Shown: piece after piece, positions 26,525 to 35,512 of the stretch
Layout of the letters: every line of letters begins with the position of its first letter
Position numbering within the stretch: the stretch's first letter is position 1
From: JBHJGM01 sp050331815
GTDB taxonomy: Bacteria > Verrucomicrobiota > Verrucomicrobiia > Opitutales > JBHJGM01
DNA length: 64,000 nucleotides
Direction of reading: 5' to 3'
Assembly (NCBI GenBank): GCA_050331815.1
Contig: JBHJGM010000009.1
Span: 75,385-139,384 of the forward strand
The notes under the pieces: model-generated
What the model was told of the DNA's origin: nothing
The model's database searches: none
What the model saw: the letters and a program-made list of their open reading frames with translations, nothing else
Position numbers and translations under genes: made by a program

Positions 26525-27627
26525 AGTACCTCTTTTACGCCATCATTCTGGCCGGCCTCGGCTACGGGCTTTACTACGCTTACGAGCAGGTCAACGTTGA
26601 GACTGAGCCCGACGTCGATCCCGCCGCCCTGACCGATGTCGCCGAGCGCCGTACGCTCCGCGAGGTGGTGCGGGTCAACGGCGAGGTGCGCCCGGTCGTT
26701 TCGACTGATGTGCGCTCGGAGATCAACGGGCGCATCGTGAAGATTCACGTCCTCGACGGGCAGCTCGTGGAGCGCGGCGACGTGCTCGTCGAACTGGACC
26801 GGGTCTCCCTGGAATCCGAACTGACCGAAGCCCGACGCAATCTGGAAAAGGCCCGCCTGCAAATGGCCAAGTCCAAACGCGATTTCGAACGCCTGGAGCG
26901 CCTCAGCGAAAAGGAATTTGCCACCGACATCGAAGTCGCCGACGCCCGGACCGAATTCGAGTTGTCGCGCATTGACGTGGAGGTGGCCCAAACCCGTGTC
27001 GAGCGCGCCACCGACAACCTCGCCGAAACGACCATCACCGCGCCGCAAAGCGGGATCGCCGCCAACATTCAGGTCAACGAAGGGCAGGTCATTCAGGGCG
27101 CTTCTTCCGTTAATTCCGGCACCACCCTCATGACCATTCACGATCTGAGCCGGCTCTTCGTCGAGACCGACATCAATGAGATCGACATCGCCCGCCTCGA
27201 CGAGGGCATGAAAGCCGAGGTCACTTTCGACGCCATTTCCGGCGAACGCTTTCCGGCGCTCATCGAACGCATTTACACGGTCGCCACCAATCAAAACAAC
27301 CAGCGCACCTTTCAAACGCGCATCGCCTTCGAAGCTGACGGCAAGACCATCCGCCCCGGTATCAGCGCAAATGTGGACATCCCGATCGCCGAAGCCGAGG
27401 ATGTGGTCACCATCACGCTCTCGGGTATTTTCACCGAAGGGGGTACGCGCTATGTGTACGTCATGGAGGATCCGCTCGACCCCGATCCGGAGAAGCGCAC
27501 GATCCAGACCGGTGTCTCCGACGCCCGCTTCATCGAAATCAAGGAAGGCCTGACCGAGGGCGAAACGGTCAGCCTGGTGCGCCCGGCACGGCTGCGCACG
27601 GCCTCCGCCAACGGCCAGCGAGGCTAG
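26521..27627 (+). CDS. Periplasmic adaptor (membrane fusion) protein, MacA-like
   Basis: A protein of 368 residues with one N-terminal membrane helix (LFYAIILAGLGYGLYYAYEQ). A lipoyl/hairpin region follows: VRSEINGRIVKIHVLDGQLVERGDVLVELD, an alpha-hairpin of about 90 residues, then TITAPQSGIAANIQVNEGQV. Next is the beta-barrel domain with FVETDINEIDIARLDEGMKA. It should bridge the TolC-like channel and the ABC permease, as MacA does. It lies between them in a four-gene operon. The substrate cannot be told from sequence. Confidence 0.9.
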   Translation: MKYLFYAIILAGLGYGLYYAYEQVNVETEPDVDPAALTDVAERRTLREVVRVNGEVRPVVSTDVRSEINGRIVKIHVLDGQLVERGDVLVELDRVSLESELTEARRNLEKARLQMAKSKRDFERLERLSEKEFATDIEVADARTEFELSRIDVEVAQTRVERATDNLAETTITAPQSGIAANIQVNEGQVIQGASSVNSGTTLMTIHDLSRLFVETDINEIDIARLDEGMKAEVTFDAISGERFPALIERIYTVATNQNNQRTFQTRIAFEADGKTIRPGISANVDIPIAEAEDVVTITLSGIFTEGGTRYVYVMEDPLDPDPEKRTIQTGVSDARFIEIKEGLTEGETVSLVRPARLRTASANGQRG

Positions 27628-27648
27628 GGCCGGCGCGTTCCTCCGCCC

Positions 27649-28398
27649 ATGAGCACCCCTGCCCACACGCAAGCCGATGACGCCCCCATCTTTGAGCTGT
27701 CGGCGATCGCCCGCCATTACAAGATGGGCGATTCCACCGTCCGGGCCCTCGATGGCGTCGACCTGAAGATTCAGAGTGGCGACTACGCGGCCATCCTGGG
27801 GCCCTCCGGCTCGGGCAAATCCACCCTGATGCACCTGCTCGGCTTCATGGACCGCCCGTCGGAGGGAACGATGCATTTTGAGGGAAAAAATGTTTCCCGC
27901 CTGTCCGCGGCGCGCCGCGCCTGGTACCGCAGCAACCGCATCGGTTTCATCTTTCAGGCCTTCAACCTCTTGCCCCGCCTGAGCGTTCTGGACAACGTGC
28001 TGCTGCCCCTGAGCTACGCCCGCGCCCACATCGAAAAGCGCAAGGACAAGGCCCTGGAGGCGCTGAGCCGGGTCGGCATGGACCACCGCGCCGGACACAT
28101 CCCCAACCAGCTCTCCGGCGGTGAACGCCAGCGCGTAGCCATCGCCCGAGCGTTGATCAACGATCCCGCTCTCATCCTCGCCGACGAACCCACAGGCAAC
28201 CTGGACAGTAAAAATGTCGAGCGGATCATGCAGCTCTTCGACCAGCTGATCCGCGAAGGGCAGACGCTGATCATGGTGACGCACGACCAGAATGTGGCCG
28301 ACCACACTCACCGCATCCTGCGCATGCTCGACGGCAAGCTCGTTGCCGACGAAGCCACCCGCTCCACCCCCAGCGTCTTCAGCGCCCTCACCAAATAA
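27649..28398 (+). CDS. ABC transporter ATP-binding protein (MacB/LolD type)
   Basis: A protein of 249 residues with all nucleotide-binding motifs. Walker A is GPSGSGKST (residues 51-59) and the Q-loop lies in GFIFQAFNLLPRLSVLDNV. The signature is LSGGERQRVAIARAL, Walker B is ALILADEPTGNLD, and the switch histidine is in IMVTHDQNVAD. The LxPRLSVLDNVLLPL stretch is typical of the MacB/LolD group. Here the ATPase and permease are separate genes rather than one MacB chain. It starts 21 bp after the adaptor stop. Confidence 0.95.
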   Translation: MSTPAHTQADDAPIFELSAIARHYKMGDSTVRALDGVDLKIQSGDYAAILGPSGSGKSTLMHLLGFMDRPSEGTMHFEGKNVSRLSAARRAWYRSNRIGFIFQAFNLLPRLSVLDNVLLPLSYARAHIEKRKDKALEALSRVGMDHRAGHIPNQLSGGERQRVAIARALINDPALILADEPTGNLDSKNVERIMQLFDQLIREGQTLIMVTHDQNVADHTHRILRMLDGKLVADEATRSTPSVFSALTK

Positions 28399-28562
28399 AC
28401 CTGTCAACCCTCTCAAAATCAGGCCACCGGTAGCCACTTAAGCGAACCTTACGCATCCATACTTTAGTAACAAAGCACCAAACAACTACGCACCTGGCAC
28501 TAAGCACCAAGATCAATGTACCAAAAACTAAGCACAAAGTATTAGCACCCTAACAAAACCCC
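28399..28562. repeat. AC-rich degenerate repeat between ABC ATPase and permease genes
   Basis: This spacer is far richer in A and C than its surroundings. It repeats a loose unit around AAGCACCAA: AAAGCACCAA, CTAAGCACCAAG, CTAAGCACAAAG, TTAGCACCC. It contains no open frame of note and no hairpin. A similar snippet (GGCACCAAGCACTCAAACC) occurs at about 54154-54172. It interrupts an otherwise compact operon. Confidence 0.45.
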
Positions 28563-29807
28563 ATGCATTTCATCGAAGGCATCGTTAACGGACTCAAGGA
28601 GATTTGGGCGCACAAATTCCGCTCCTTCCTCTCGATGATCGGGATCATCCTCGGGGTGGCCGCACTCGTGGCGATGGTGGGCTTTGTCGAAGGGATCCTG
28701 CTGGGCTTTCAGGAAGTGTTCGAGCGCACCGGCGGGCTGGAAAAAATCTCGGTGGAACGCCAGGAGCCCCCACCCTATCAGGACCACATCAAGCACATCT
28801 CCCCCGGCATGACCATGCGCGACATCGAGGCGATCCGCGAGGCCACCCCGCTGGCCCGGCACGTGGCTGGAGGCCTCAACGTGCGGCCTTGGTGGGCCAA
28901 CCGTGTGCGCTACAACGGACGCGTTGACTGGGCCTCCATGCGCGCGACCAATCCCGGGCAGTTCCACGTCGACCGCTTCACCATGGCCGAGGGCCGCTTC
29001 ATCAGCGAACTCGACATGGAGATGGCCGCCAACGTCGTTGTGATCAACGAGCGCATGGTGCGCGACCTGTACCGCAACAACGAGAACCCGATCGGCACGC
29101 AGGTGCGCATCGGCGCGCAGAGTTTTACCGTCATCGGCGTGACCGCCGAGGAAATCACCAGCACCGGCAACAGCAGCCGCGCCCTGCGCTGGAAAAACCG
29201 CCAGGCCTTCATCCCCATCACTACCGCGATCAAGCGCTTTGAAAACGACGACCAGCTCACCTGGCTGACAATTCAGGTCGACGGGGTCGAGCACATCGAC
29301 GACCTCATTCTGCAGGTGGAAAACGTCCTGGACACGACCCACCGGGGCATCCGTGACTTTGCCATCACCACCCGCGAGGAGGAATTGGCCGAGCTGCGCA
29401 AGCGCGAGCAGACCTTCAAGCTCTCGCTCGGCGGGGTGGCGGGCATTTCGCTGCTGGTGGGCGGCATCGGCATCATGAACGTCATGCTGGCGGTCATTAA
29501 CGAGCGCATCCGTGAGATCGGCGTGCGCAAGGCCGTGGGCGCGCGCGGCATCGACATCTTCGTGCAATTCATCGCCGAGGCACTCTTGATCAGCGTGCTG
29601 GGCGGGTTGATCGGTGCGGCCCTTTCGGTCGGGCTGATCGAGTTGATGCGCACGCTCCTGGCCGATCAGGAGGTCATCATCGTGCTCTCGCCGGTAGCGA
29701 TGTTCTGGGGCTTCGCCTTCAGTGTGGGCATCGGCATCCTCGCCGGCATCTACCCCGCCATCAAAGCCGCCAACCTCGACGTCATCGAAGCCCTGCGCTA
29801 CGAGTGA
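28563..29807 (+). CDS. ABC transporter permease, MacB type
   Basis: A protein of 414 residues with the MacB topology. It has one N-terminal helix (SFLSMIGIILGVAALVAMVGFVEG), a periplasmic MacB_PCD domain of about 230 residues, and three C-terminal helices in the FtsX-like domain: LSLGGVAGISLLVGGIGIMN, FIAEALLISVLGGLIGAAL and FWGFAFSVGIGILAGIYPA. The segment NVMLAVINERIREIGVRKAVGA is the hallmark FtsX/MacB coupling region. It should work with the ATPase encoded upstream, the adaptor and the TolC-like channel. Confidence 0.93.
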   Translation: MHFIEGIVNGLKEIWAHKFRSFLSMIGIILGVAALVAMVGFVEGILLGFQEVFERTGGLEKISVERQEPPPYQDHIKHISPGMTMRDIEAIREATPLARHVAGGLNVRPWWANRVRYNGRVDWASMRATNPGQFHVDRFTMAEGRFISELDMEMAANVVVINERMVRDLYRNNENPIGTQVRIGAQSFTVIGVTAEEITSTGNSSRALRWKNRQAFIPITTAIKRFENDDQLTWLTIQVDGVEHIDDLILQVENVLDTTHRGIRDFAITTREEELAELRKREQTFKLSLGGVAGISLLVGGIGIMNVMLAVINERIREIGVRKAVGARGIDIFVQFIAEALLISVLGGLIGAALSVGLIELMRTLLADQEVIIVLSPVAMFWGFAFSVGIGILAGIYPAIKAANLDVIEALRYE

Positions 29808-29816
29808 GCCTCACCA

Positions 29817-31109
29817 TTACCGATACAGCCAGAAGCGCTTGGACTCGTTTTGGAAGGTTAGGGCGTTTTGGCGCCATTGGGCCAGATAGCCCTCCACATT
29901 GGCCTGGGCGCCGCGGCTGACCAGTTCACGCCACCAGGCCGAGGAGCCGGTGTGCTTATTGAAGGACTGCATCTGGTCCTCGGTGGCGCGGGCAAAGGGG
30001 TTGGAACCTGTCAAGGCGCACTCCAGCCGCATCATATGAAAGCTCAGCGCGGTCGGGCGGAAGTCGGTGGTGTCGCTAACCCGCAGATAGAGGTCGGTGT
30101 GCAGCCGCGAGCCCTTGCGCCATTGCGTCGGCTTGAGCTCAAGCCCGGCGATACGCTGCCGCGCCAGGGTCGAGGCCAGCCGCTGCCAGTCGAACTGCTT
30201 ATGCCCCAGCATCCGGAACGGATACGGCGAGCCGATCCCGTGAAACCACCCGCCGATCTGTCCGCCCAGGCCGGTCATCGGGTAGCCCAGCGCGGCCGCC
30301 GGAGTCGGGATATAGGGTGAAGTCGGTACGAAAGTGAGGCCGGTTTGCGGCCAACGCATCGAACGTTGCCAGCCTTGCATCGGCACCACCAGCAGGCGCC
30401 CGCGCGTGCATACGGCCTCCGGCAGATCCAGCCAGCCGGGCACGTTTTTGGCAACACGGGCGATCTCGCCAATGGTCAACCCGTGAACGTACGGCACCGG
30501 GAACGCCCCCACGTAACTGCGCCATTGCTCGTCGATCGGCGGCCCGTCGACCATCCAACCGCCCAGCGGATTGGGCCGGTCGAAGATAACCACCGCAACG
30601 CCGTTTTCGAAGCAGGCTTCCATCGCCAGCTTCATCGCGCTGACAAAAGTATAGGAGCGCGTGCCGATGTCCTGCAGGTCGATGCAGAGCACTTCCAGCC
30701 CGCGCAGCATGTCGGGCGTCGGTTTGCGAAAATCCCCGTACAGCGAGTACACCTTCAGGCCTGTGCGCGCGTCGATGCGATCCTGCACCGGCGCCCCCGC
30801 CTTTTCGTCGCCGTAAATGCCATGCTCGGGTCCGAAGAGCTTGATCAGCCGCACACCCCGGGCCTGCCGCAGGTAATCGATGCTCGAGGCACCGTTGGCC
30901 CCGACACCGGCTGGATGCGTCAGTAGACCGACCCGACGTCCCTGCAGCGGCGCAAAACCGTCCTGCGCCATGACGTCCACCCCCGGCAAGACCCGCGCCA
31001 CCGTCGACGCACGCAACTGGCCCAACGCCTTGAGTGGATGCAGCAGCAGGCCACTGCCCAAAAGCGCCGCCGAACGAACCACGCACCTGCGTGTGCACCT
31101 GCCCTCCAT
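29817..31109 (-). CDS. DUF1343 / NamZ-like exo-beta-N-acetylmuramidase
   Basis: About 430 residues from the ATG at 31109; an in-frame TTG at 31151 adds 14. The N-terminus is an Arg-rich, Tat-resembling signal (RRCVVRSAALLGSGLLL), so the protein is probably exported. Family blocks are LQGRRVGLLTHPAGVG, IKLFGPEHGIYGDEKAGAPV, VLCIDLQDIGTRSYTFVSAM, VVIFDRPNPLGGWMVDGPP and VHGLTIGEIARV. Experimentally studied relatives (NamZ of Bacillus and Tannerella) remove N-acetylmuramic acid from peptidoglycan fragments. Here that would serve wall recycling or use of foreign murein. It converges with the ABC permease gene 9 bp away. Confidence 0.88.
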   Translation of the reverse strand: MEGRCTRRCVVRSAALLGSGLLLHPLKALGQLRASTVARVLPGVDVMAQDGFAPLQGRRVGLLTHPAGVGANGASSIDYLRQARGVRLIKLFGPEHGIYGDEKAGAPVQDRIDARTGLKVYSLYGDFRKPTPDMLRGLEVLCIDLQDIGTRSYTFVSAMKLAMEACFENGVAVVIFDRPNPLGGWMVDGPPIDEQWRSYVGAFPVPYVHGLTIGEIARVAKNVPGWLDLPEAVCTRGRLLVVPMQGWQRSMRWPQTGLTFVPTSPYIPTPAAALGYPMTGLGGQIGGWFHGIGSPYPFRMLGHKQFDWQRLASTLARQRIAGLELKPTQWRKGSRLHTDLYLRVSDTTDFRPTALSFHMMRLECALTGSNPFARATEDQMQSFNKHTGSSAWWRELVSRGAQANVEGYLAQWRQNALTFQNESKRFWLYR

Positions 31110-31192
31110 GCCCGCTTTTGCTACGGCGTTCGCACGAACCACGCAACGCAAACCCGCCGCGGAAAGCCTGCCGCATGTCAGCTCAACAACGC

Positions 31193-32011
31193 CTAGGCCT
31201 CGGCGGGCGCACCTTTGCGCTCGGGCAACTTCTGAGCTGTTTTGTCCTTGGGCGAGCCCTGTACGGCATGCTCACCGGAAGCTTTCACATCGGTTGAACT
31301 GGGAGCCTCCGAAGTTTTGGAAAACGGCGGGTTTGTCTTGTGGATGGTGCCGAAGGGGTGGCTTGTCAGGCGGCGGCCCAGCTTGCGGACCTGTTCCTCC
31401 AAAAAACGCATGCGCCGGCGCAATTGGTGGCGTACCACGTAATAAATCCCGTGTGAAACGGCACCCATGAGGGTACCCAGCACCAAGCCGCCCACCGTCA
31501 GCGCGCCAAAAAAATATGGCAGCTTGGAGGCGACGCCCTTCTCCTGAAGGTACGCCAGATAGGCACTGGGCGACTCAAAAAACTCCGGAATCTTTTTGAT
31601 CCACTCCATCACCTTAAATTCCGGAGCGTCGGTAAAGAGCCGCAAAAACCAGTCGCCCACCGCGAAGTCCGCCGCGTAGAGCGGCACAAAGGTCACGGGA
31701 TTGGTGATCAGCACCAGCGCGACCATCAGCATCAGGTTGGCACGCAAACCCAGCGCGACGATGAACGCGAGCAGGAGCTGAAAGCCGTAGACCGGCAGCA
31801 TGGCCAAAATGCAGCCTGCGTAGAGCGCCCGCACGACGTACCGCGGGCGGAAGGACCACAGGTAGGAACGTGCCCGGGCTGTTTGCGAAAACCACTTCAG
31901 CACGGGGTACCGGTGCACGTTGGCACGACGGGGCAGGGGCCGCAGCAGGCGCTTAACCCGGCGGATGCGCAGGTGGCGGACCCGCTCCAAATTCTTCTCC
32001 TCGTGCGTCAC
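31193..32011 (-). CDS. DUF2062-domain membrane protein
   Basis: A protein of 272 residues. The GTG at 32011 is supported by GGAAGG about seven bases upstream. A basic N-terminus is followed by the DUF2062 core: WSFRPRYVVRALYAGCILAM, YGFQLLLAFIVALGLRANL and LVLITNPVTFVPLYAADFAVG, with three or four membrane helices. The C-terminal 80 residues are polar and low in complexity (Lys, Ala, Ser). Function is unknown; relatives often sit near glycosyltransferases. It lies 83 bp upstream of the NamZ-like gene, in the same direction. Confidence 0.8.
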   Translation of the reverse strand: MTHEEKNLERVRHLRIRRVKRLLRPLPRRANVHRYPVLKWFSQTARARSYLWSFRPRYVVRALYAGCILAMLPVYGFQLLLAFIVALGLRANLMLMVALVLITNPVTFVPLYAADFAVGDWFLRLFTDAPEFKVMEWIKKIPEFFESPSAYLAYLQEKGVASKLPYFFGALTVGGLVLGTLMGAVSHGIYYVVRHQLRRRMRFLEEQVRKLGRRLTSHPFGTIHKTNPPFSKTSEAPSSTDVKASGEHAVQGSPKDKTAQKLPERKGAPAEA

Positions 32012-32126
32012 CGGTTACCTTCCAAAGAAGTCAATTCTCCTAGCCTCCTAAGCATCGACCGAATCCGACACGTCGCAAGCGCCGAGGATGCGTCGAAGGC
32101 GGTTTCACACGCAATTTTCCCAATCG

Positions 32127-33305
32127 TTACCGAACAAGTCCACCCGAAGTGCGAGCCCACTCGTCAACTGCCGCCGCGAGCAACTCCGGCGCGCGCCGAA
32201 AGGCCTCTTTCAACGGCATGCCTTCCGGGGTGATACCCTGACCAAAACCCGTAAGTGACTCGGCCGCATCGCTTTCCAGCTTTCCCGCAAAAACGGACAC
32301 CGGCTTACCCGCTTGAGAAGCGGCCTCGATGACCGACCCCGGGCCCTTACCCTGCAGGGAGCTCTTGTCAAAGCGTCCTTCGCCGGTCAGTACGACGTCA
32401 GCCCGCGCGACCTTGGCCTCAAGGTCCAGCCAGGCGCTGACAAGCGGAAAACCCGGCACCAGTTGAGCCCCACAACCGGCCATGAGGCCAAAGCCCACGC
32501 CACCGGCGGCGCCTGCTCCTGGCCGCTCCATCAAGGCGGTGTCGCGCTCGCAAAATGCGCAAAGACGCCGCGCCTGCGACTCCATGAGGGCTTCTAGACG
32601 CTTGTAATCGTCGGATTTCAGGCCCTTCTGCGGCCCGTAAATGGCGGTGGCTCCGTTGGATCCCAACAGCGGGTTGTTCACGTCGCAGGCGATGCGCAAG
32701 GCGGGCAAATCTACCGGCAGCTGGCCCGCAAAGGCAACGACCCTGGGCCAATCGCCCGGACGGGACGGACTGAGCACCTTGCCCGACTTATCTGTTTGCA
32801 CCAGCCCCAACGCCTCGAGCGCGCCAAGTCCGCAATCGTTGGTGGCGCTGCCGCCGATGCCCAGCAGCACGGCGTCGACACCCGCCTGAACCGCAGCCTG
32901 CAGCAGCTCACCGGTACCGCGCGTGGTCGTCTCCCAGGGACTGCGCTTGTACGCAGGGACCAGTTCCAAACCGCTGGCCCGTGCCATCTCGATGATGCCC
33001 AGGGTGCCCGTGGCGGGTAGTTCCAACTGCTCGCGAGCAGCCTGCGGAAGCGCTTCCAACTGCACCTCGCCCCAGGGAGCGGCTCGCTGCTCACCCAGGG
33101 GCCCGGTCACCTCGACCTCGTGGAGGCAACCCTCGGCCAGCAGGGTCAGGATTTCGCAAAAGCCCTCGCCGCCATCGGTCAGGGGCGCGACTTCGATTTC
33201 GGACTCAGGGACACCGATTTCCGTCAGCACCTGGGCCGCCGCTTCGCAGGCCTGGCGCGCCGTCATGGACTCCTTAAACTTGTCGAAGGCTATCAGTAGC
33301 CGCAT
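32127..33305 (-). CDS. Glycerate 2-kinase (GarK/GlxK type)
   Basis: A protein of 392 residues from the ATG at 33305 that phosphorylates D-glycerate. The family start RLLIAFDKFKESMTARQACEA is clear. It is followed by PLTDGGEGFCEIL, IEMARASGLELVP, LLGIGGSATNDCGLGALEALG and RIACDVNNPLLGSNGATAIYGPQKG. Near the C-terminus is VLTGEGRFDKSSLQGKGPG. All are typical of the type I glycerate kinase family. Its nearness to pgk and gap fits feeding of glycerate into lower glycolysis. Confidence 0.93.
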   Translation of the reverse strand: MRLLIAFDKFKESMTARQACEAAAQVLTEIGVPESEIEVAPLTDGGEGFCEILTLLAEGCLHEVEVTGPLGEQRAAPWGEVQLEALPQAAREQLELPATGTLGIIEMARASGLELVPAYKRSPWETTTRGTGELLQAAVQAGVDAVLLGIGGSATNDCGLGALEALGLVQTDKSGKVLSPSRPGDWPRVVAFAGQLPVDLPALRIACDVNNPLLGSNGATAIYGPQKGLKSDDYKRLEALMESQARRLCAFCERDTALMERPGAGAAGGVGFGLMAGCGAQLVPGFPLVSAWLDLEAKVARADVVLTGEGRFDKSSLQGKGPGSVIEAASQAGKPVSVFAGKLESDAAESLTGFGQGITPEGMPLKEAFRRAPELLAAAVDEWARTSGGLVR

Positions 33306-33369
33306 CCGCACAGGCTAGGCGCTCTCCCGACCAACGCCAGCGCAATGCGCGCCCGGCATAGCCCAATGG

Positions 33370-34131
33370 TCAGCGCAGGGCGATCGCGACGTGGGCGATG
33401 TTCAAAAGCCCGCCCAAACCGATCAGAACGTAAACCGCCTGCGTAAAGCGTCGCGGACGGACCCGGCGCGACAACCGGTTGCCCGTCAAACTACCCAGTA
33501 GCGCGCACACACCCAACCCGGCAGACCACGCCAGAATCTCCTGCGTCAAGCCGGGGCCCGCGCCTTCGACCCAGCTCAGACGGATGAAAACTGCCAGAAT
33601 GAAAATCACCTGGAGGCTCCGTTTGGCCATGCGTGGGTCTGCTTCGCGCGCGTACAGGTACAGCACCAGCGGTGGTCCGCCAGAAGCAAAGCCCCCGCTG
33701 ATAAACCCGCTGAGCACGCCCATCGGCACGCCCGCCCACTCCGGCAAGCGTCGCAGGCGCGGGCGGCAGAGCCCGTTGATCGCAAACAACAAAAGTACGC
33801 CTCCCAGCGTCAACGGAAAGATCGGCTGGTCGCCAGTTTTCAGCACCAGAAAGTAGCCCAGCGGCATGCCCAGCAGCACGCCGCCAAAAAGCCAGGCCAC
33901 ACCCCTCCAGTCGATGCGCGCCCGCCCGCGTTCGGCGGTCATCAGGGTCACCATCGTGATCAGCCCGGTCAGCGTCGCGATGACCGACAGGCGCTCGGCA
34001 TCGGGCACGTACCAGGTCAGCGTGGCCATCACGAGAATGCCCAGCCCGAAGCCGCTGAAGCCCTGCGTGAAGGCGGCAAACAACACCCCCACCGCCAGCA
34101 GCGCGAAGCTCGTCAAACCCGGCTCGGGCAT
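33370..34131 (-). CDS. TauE/SafE-family membrane transporter
   Basis: A protein of 253 residues with seven or eight membrane helices. The N-terminal run FAAFTQGFSGFGLGILVMA and the matching repeat GVPMGVLSGFISGGFASGGPPLVLYLYA are the two family signature segments (TauE/SafE, formerly DUF81). Members export sulfite, sulfonates or other small organic anions, or take them up. The substrate cannot be assigned here, but its place between pgk and glycerate kinase makes a small organic acid possible. Confidence 0.88.
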   Translation of the reverse strand: MPEPGLTSFALLAVGVLFAAFTQGFSGFGLGILVMATLTWYVPDAERLSVIATLTGLITMVTLMTAERGRARIDWRGVAWLFGGVLLGMPLGYFLVLKTGDQPIFPLTLGGVLLLFAINGLCRPRLRRLPEWAGVPMGVLSGFISGGFASGGPPLVLYLYAREADPRMAKRSLQVIFILAVFIRLSWVEGAGPGLTQEILAWSAGLGVCALLGSLTGNRLSRRVRPRRFTQAVYVLIGLGGLLNIAHVAIALR

Positions 34132-34178
34132 CGCCTAGCTTCAGGGATTTTTACGGCGTATGGCCAAAGGATGGGAGC

Positions 34179-35378
34179 CTACTTCATATCGAGCGCGGCC
34201 ACGCCCGGGAGCGTCTTGCCTTCGAGAAACTCGAGGCTCGCGCCGCCGCCGGTCGACATAAACGTCACTTCGCCGGCAAAGCCGCTCTGGTTGATCGCCT
34301 TGACCGAATCGCCGCCGCCGATGATGGACACCGCTTCGGCCTTGGCCACGGCTTCGGCCACCGAGAACGTGCCTTTCGAAGAGGCCTCAATCTCAAAGAC
34401 GCCCATGGGTCCATTCCAGAGAATGGTCTTGGCCCCGGCGACAATGTTGCTGAAGAACTCCATTGTCTTCGGGCCGATGTCGACGCCTTCCCAGCCGTCG
34501 GGGATGTCGCCATGGGCGATGCGCGTTTCACCCAGCCGGGCGTTGTCAAAGTCGAGCTTGTCCGTGATCAGATTATCCTGCGGCAGGTGCAGCTTAACGC
34601 CTTTCTCAGCGGCCTTGGCCATGGCGCTCTTGGCAACTTCAATCTTATCCGGCTCGGTCAGCGACTCGCCCACTTTCCTTCCCTCGGCCAGCGCGAAGGT
34701 GTTGGCCATCGCCCCGCCGATGATCATGGCGTCGGCCTTGTCCAGCAGCGCGTCGATGACGCTGATTTTGTCGCTGACCTTGGCACCTCCGAGAATAACC
34801 ACAAACGGGTGCTCGGGATTGGCAGTCTTTTCGCCGAGGAACTCCAGTTCCTTCTCGATCAGAAAGCCGGCCACTTTGGGCGAAAGCAGGCGCGCCACGC
34901 CCTCGGTGGAAGCGTGCGCGCGGTGGGCCGTGCCGAAGGCATCGTTGACGTAGGCCTCCGCCAGCGAGGCGAGTTGCTTGGCAAACTCCGGATCGTTTTT
35001 CTCTTCGCCCGGATAAAAGCGCACATTCTCCAACAGCATGACCTGACCGTCGCGCAGCTCCGCCACGGAATCCTCCACGAGCTTGCCCACACAGTCCTCC
35101 ACGAACGAGACCGGCATGCCCAGATGGTCCATCAGGCAATCGGCCACCGGCAGCAGGCTGTACTTGGGATTCTTTTGCCCCTTCGGGCGGCCCAGGTGAC
35201 TCACCAGAATGACCTTCGCGCCCTGGTCGACCAGGTAACGGATGGTGGGCACGGCGGCTTTCACGCGCGTCGCATCGGACACCTTGCCGTGCTCATCGAA
35301 GGGCACATTGAAATCGACCCGCACCAGCACCTTCTTGCCGGCGAGGCTCACGTCTTTGACAGTTTTTACAGCGGCCAT
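34179..35378 (-). CDS. pgk: Phosphoglycerate kinase
   Basis: A protein of 399 residues from the ATG at 35378; a longer frame upstream runs through the gap terminator and is not coding. Conserved blocks are KKVLVRVDFNVPFDEHGKVSD, VILVSHLGRPKG, GQVMLLENVRFYPGEEKNDP, VNDAFGTAHRAHAST and, at the C-terminus, SIIGGGDSVKAINQSG and FMSTGGGASLEFLEGKTLPG. It catalyses 1,3-bisphosphoglycerate plus ADP to 3-phosphoglycerate plus ATP. It lies downstream of gap, separated by a terminator hairpin. Confidence 0.98.
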   Translation of the reverse strand: MAAVKTVKDVSLAGKKVLVRVDFNVPFDEHGKVSDATRVKAAVPTIRYLVDQGAKVILVSHLGRPKGQKNPKYSLLPVADCLMDHLGMPVSFVEDCVGKLVEDSVAELRDGQVMLLENVRFYPGEEKNDPEFAKQLASLAEAYVNDAFGTAHRAHASTEGVARLLSPKVAGFLIEKELEFLGEKTANPEHPFVVILGGAKVSDKISVIDALLDKADAMIIGGAMANTFALAEGRKVGESLTEPDKIEVAKSAMAKAAEKGVKLHLPQDNLITDKLDFDNARLGETRIAHGDIPDGWEGVDIGPKTMEFFSNIVAGAKTILWNGPMGVFEIEASSKGTFSVAEAVAKAEAVSIIGGGDSVKAINQSGFAGEVTFMSTGGGASLEFLEGKTLPGVAALDMK

Positions 35379-35426
35379 GAAAATTCTGAAAAAAGGAGGT
35401 TCTTGCTCAGGTGAAGCTATTTTTTG

Positions 35427-35467
35427 AAAAAACGCCGCCCAACCCGTTACTCGGCTGAGCGGCGTTT
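35427..35467 (-). terminator. Terminator after gap
   Basis: AAACGCCGC (35430-35438) pairs with GCGGCGTTT (35459-35467), with a partly paired inner part. On the minus strand a run of T residues follows. It would end or reduce transcription between gap and pgk, so pgk may have partial read-through or its own promoter. Confidence 0.8.
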
Positions 35468-35512
35468 CACAAAGTATGTATTCGAATAGTCGATACGCCA
35501 GGCAGGTGGCGT

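Noticed and set aside
26296..28437. A long open frame of over 700 codons on the minus strand opposite the efflux operon
   Set aside because: It is antisense to three well-recognised genes and has no family-like pattern. High GC in third positions keeps the opposite strand free of stops.
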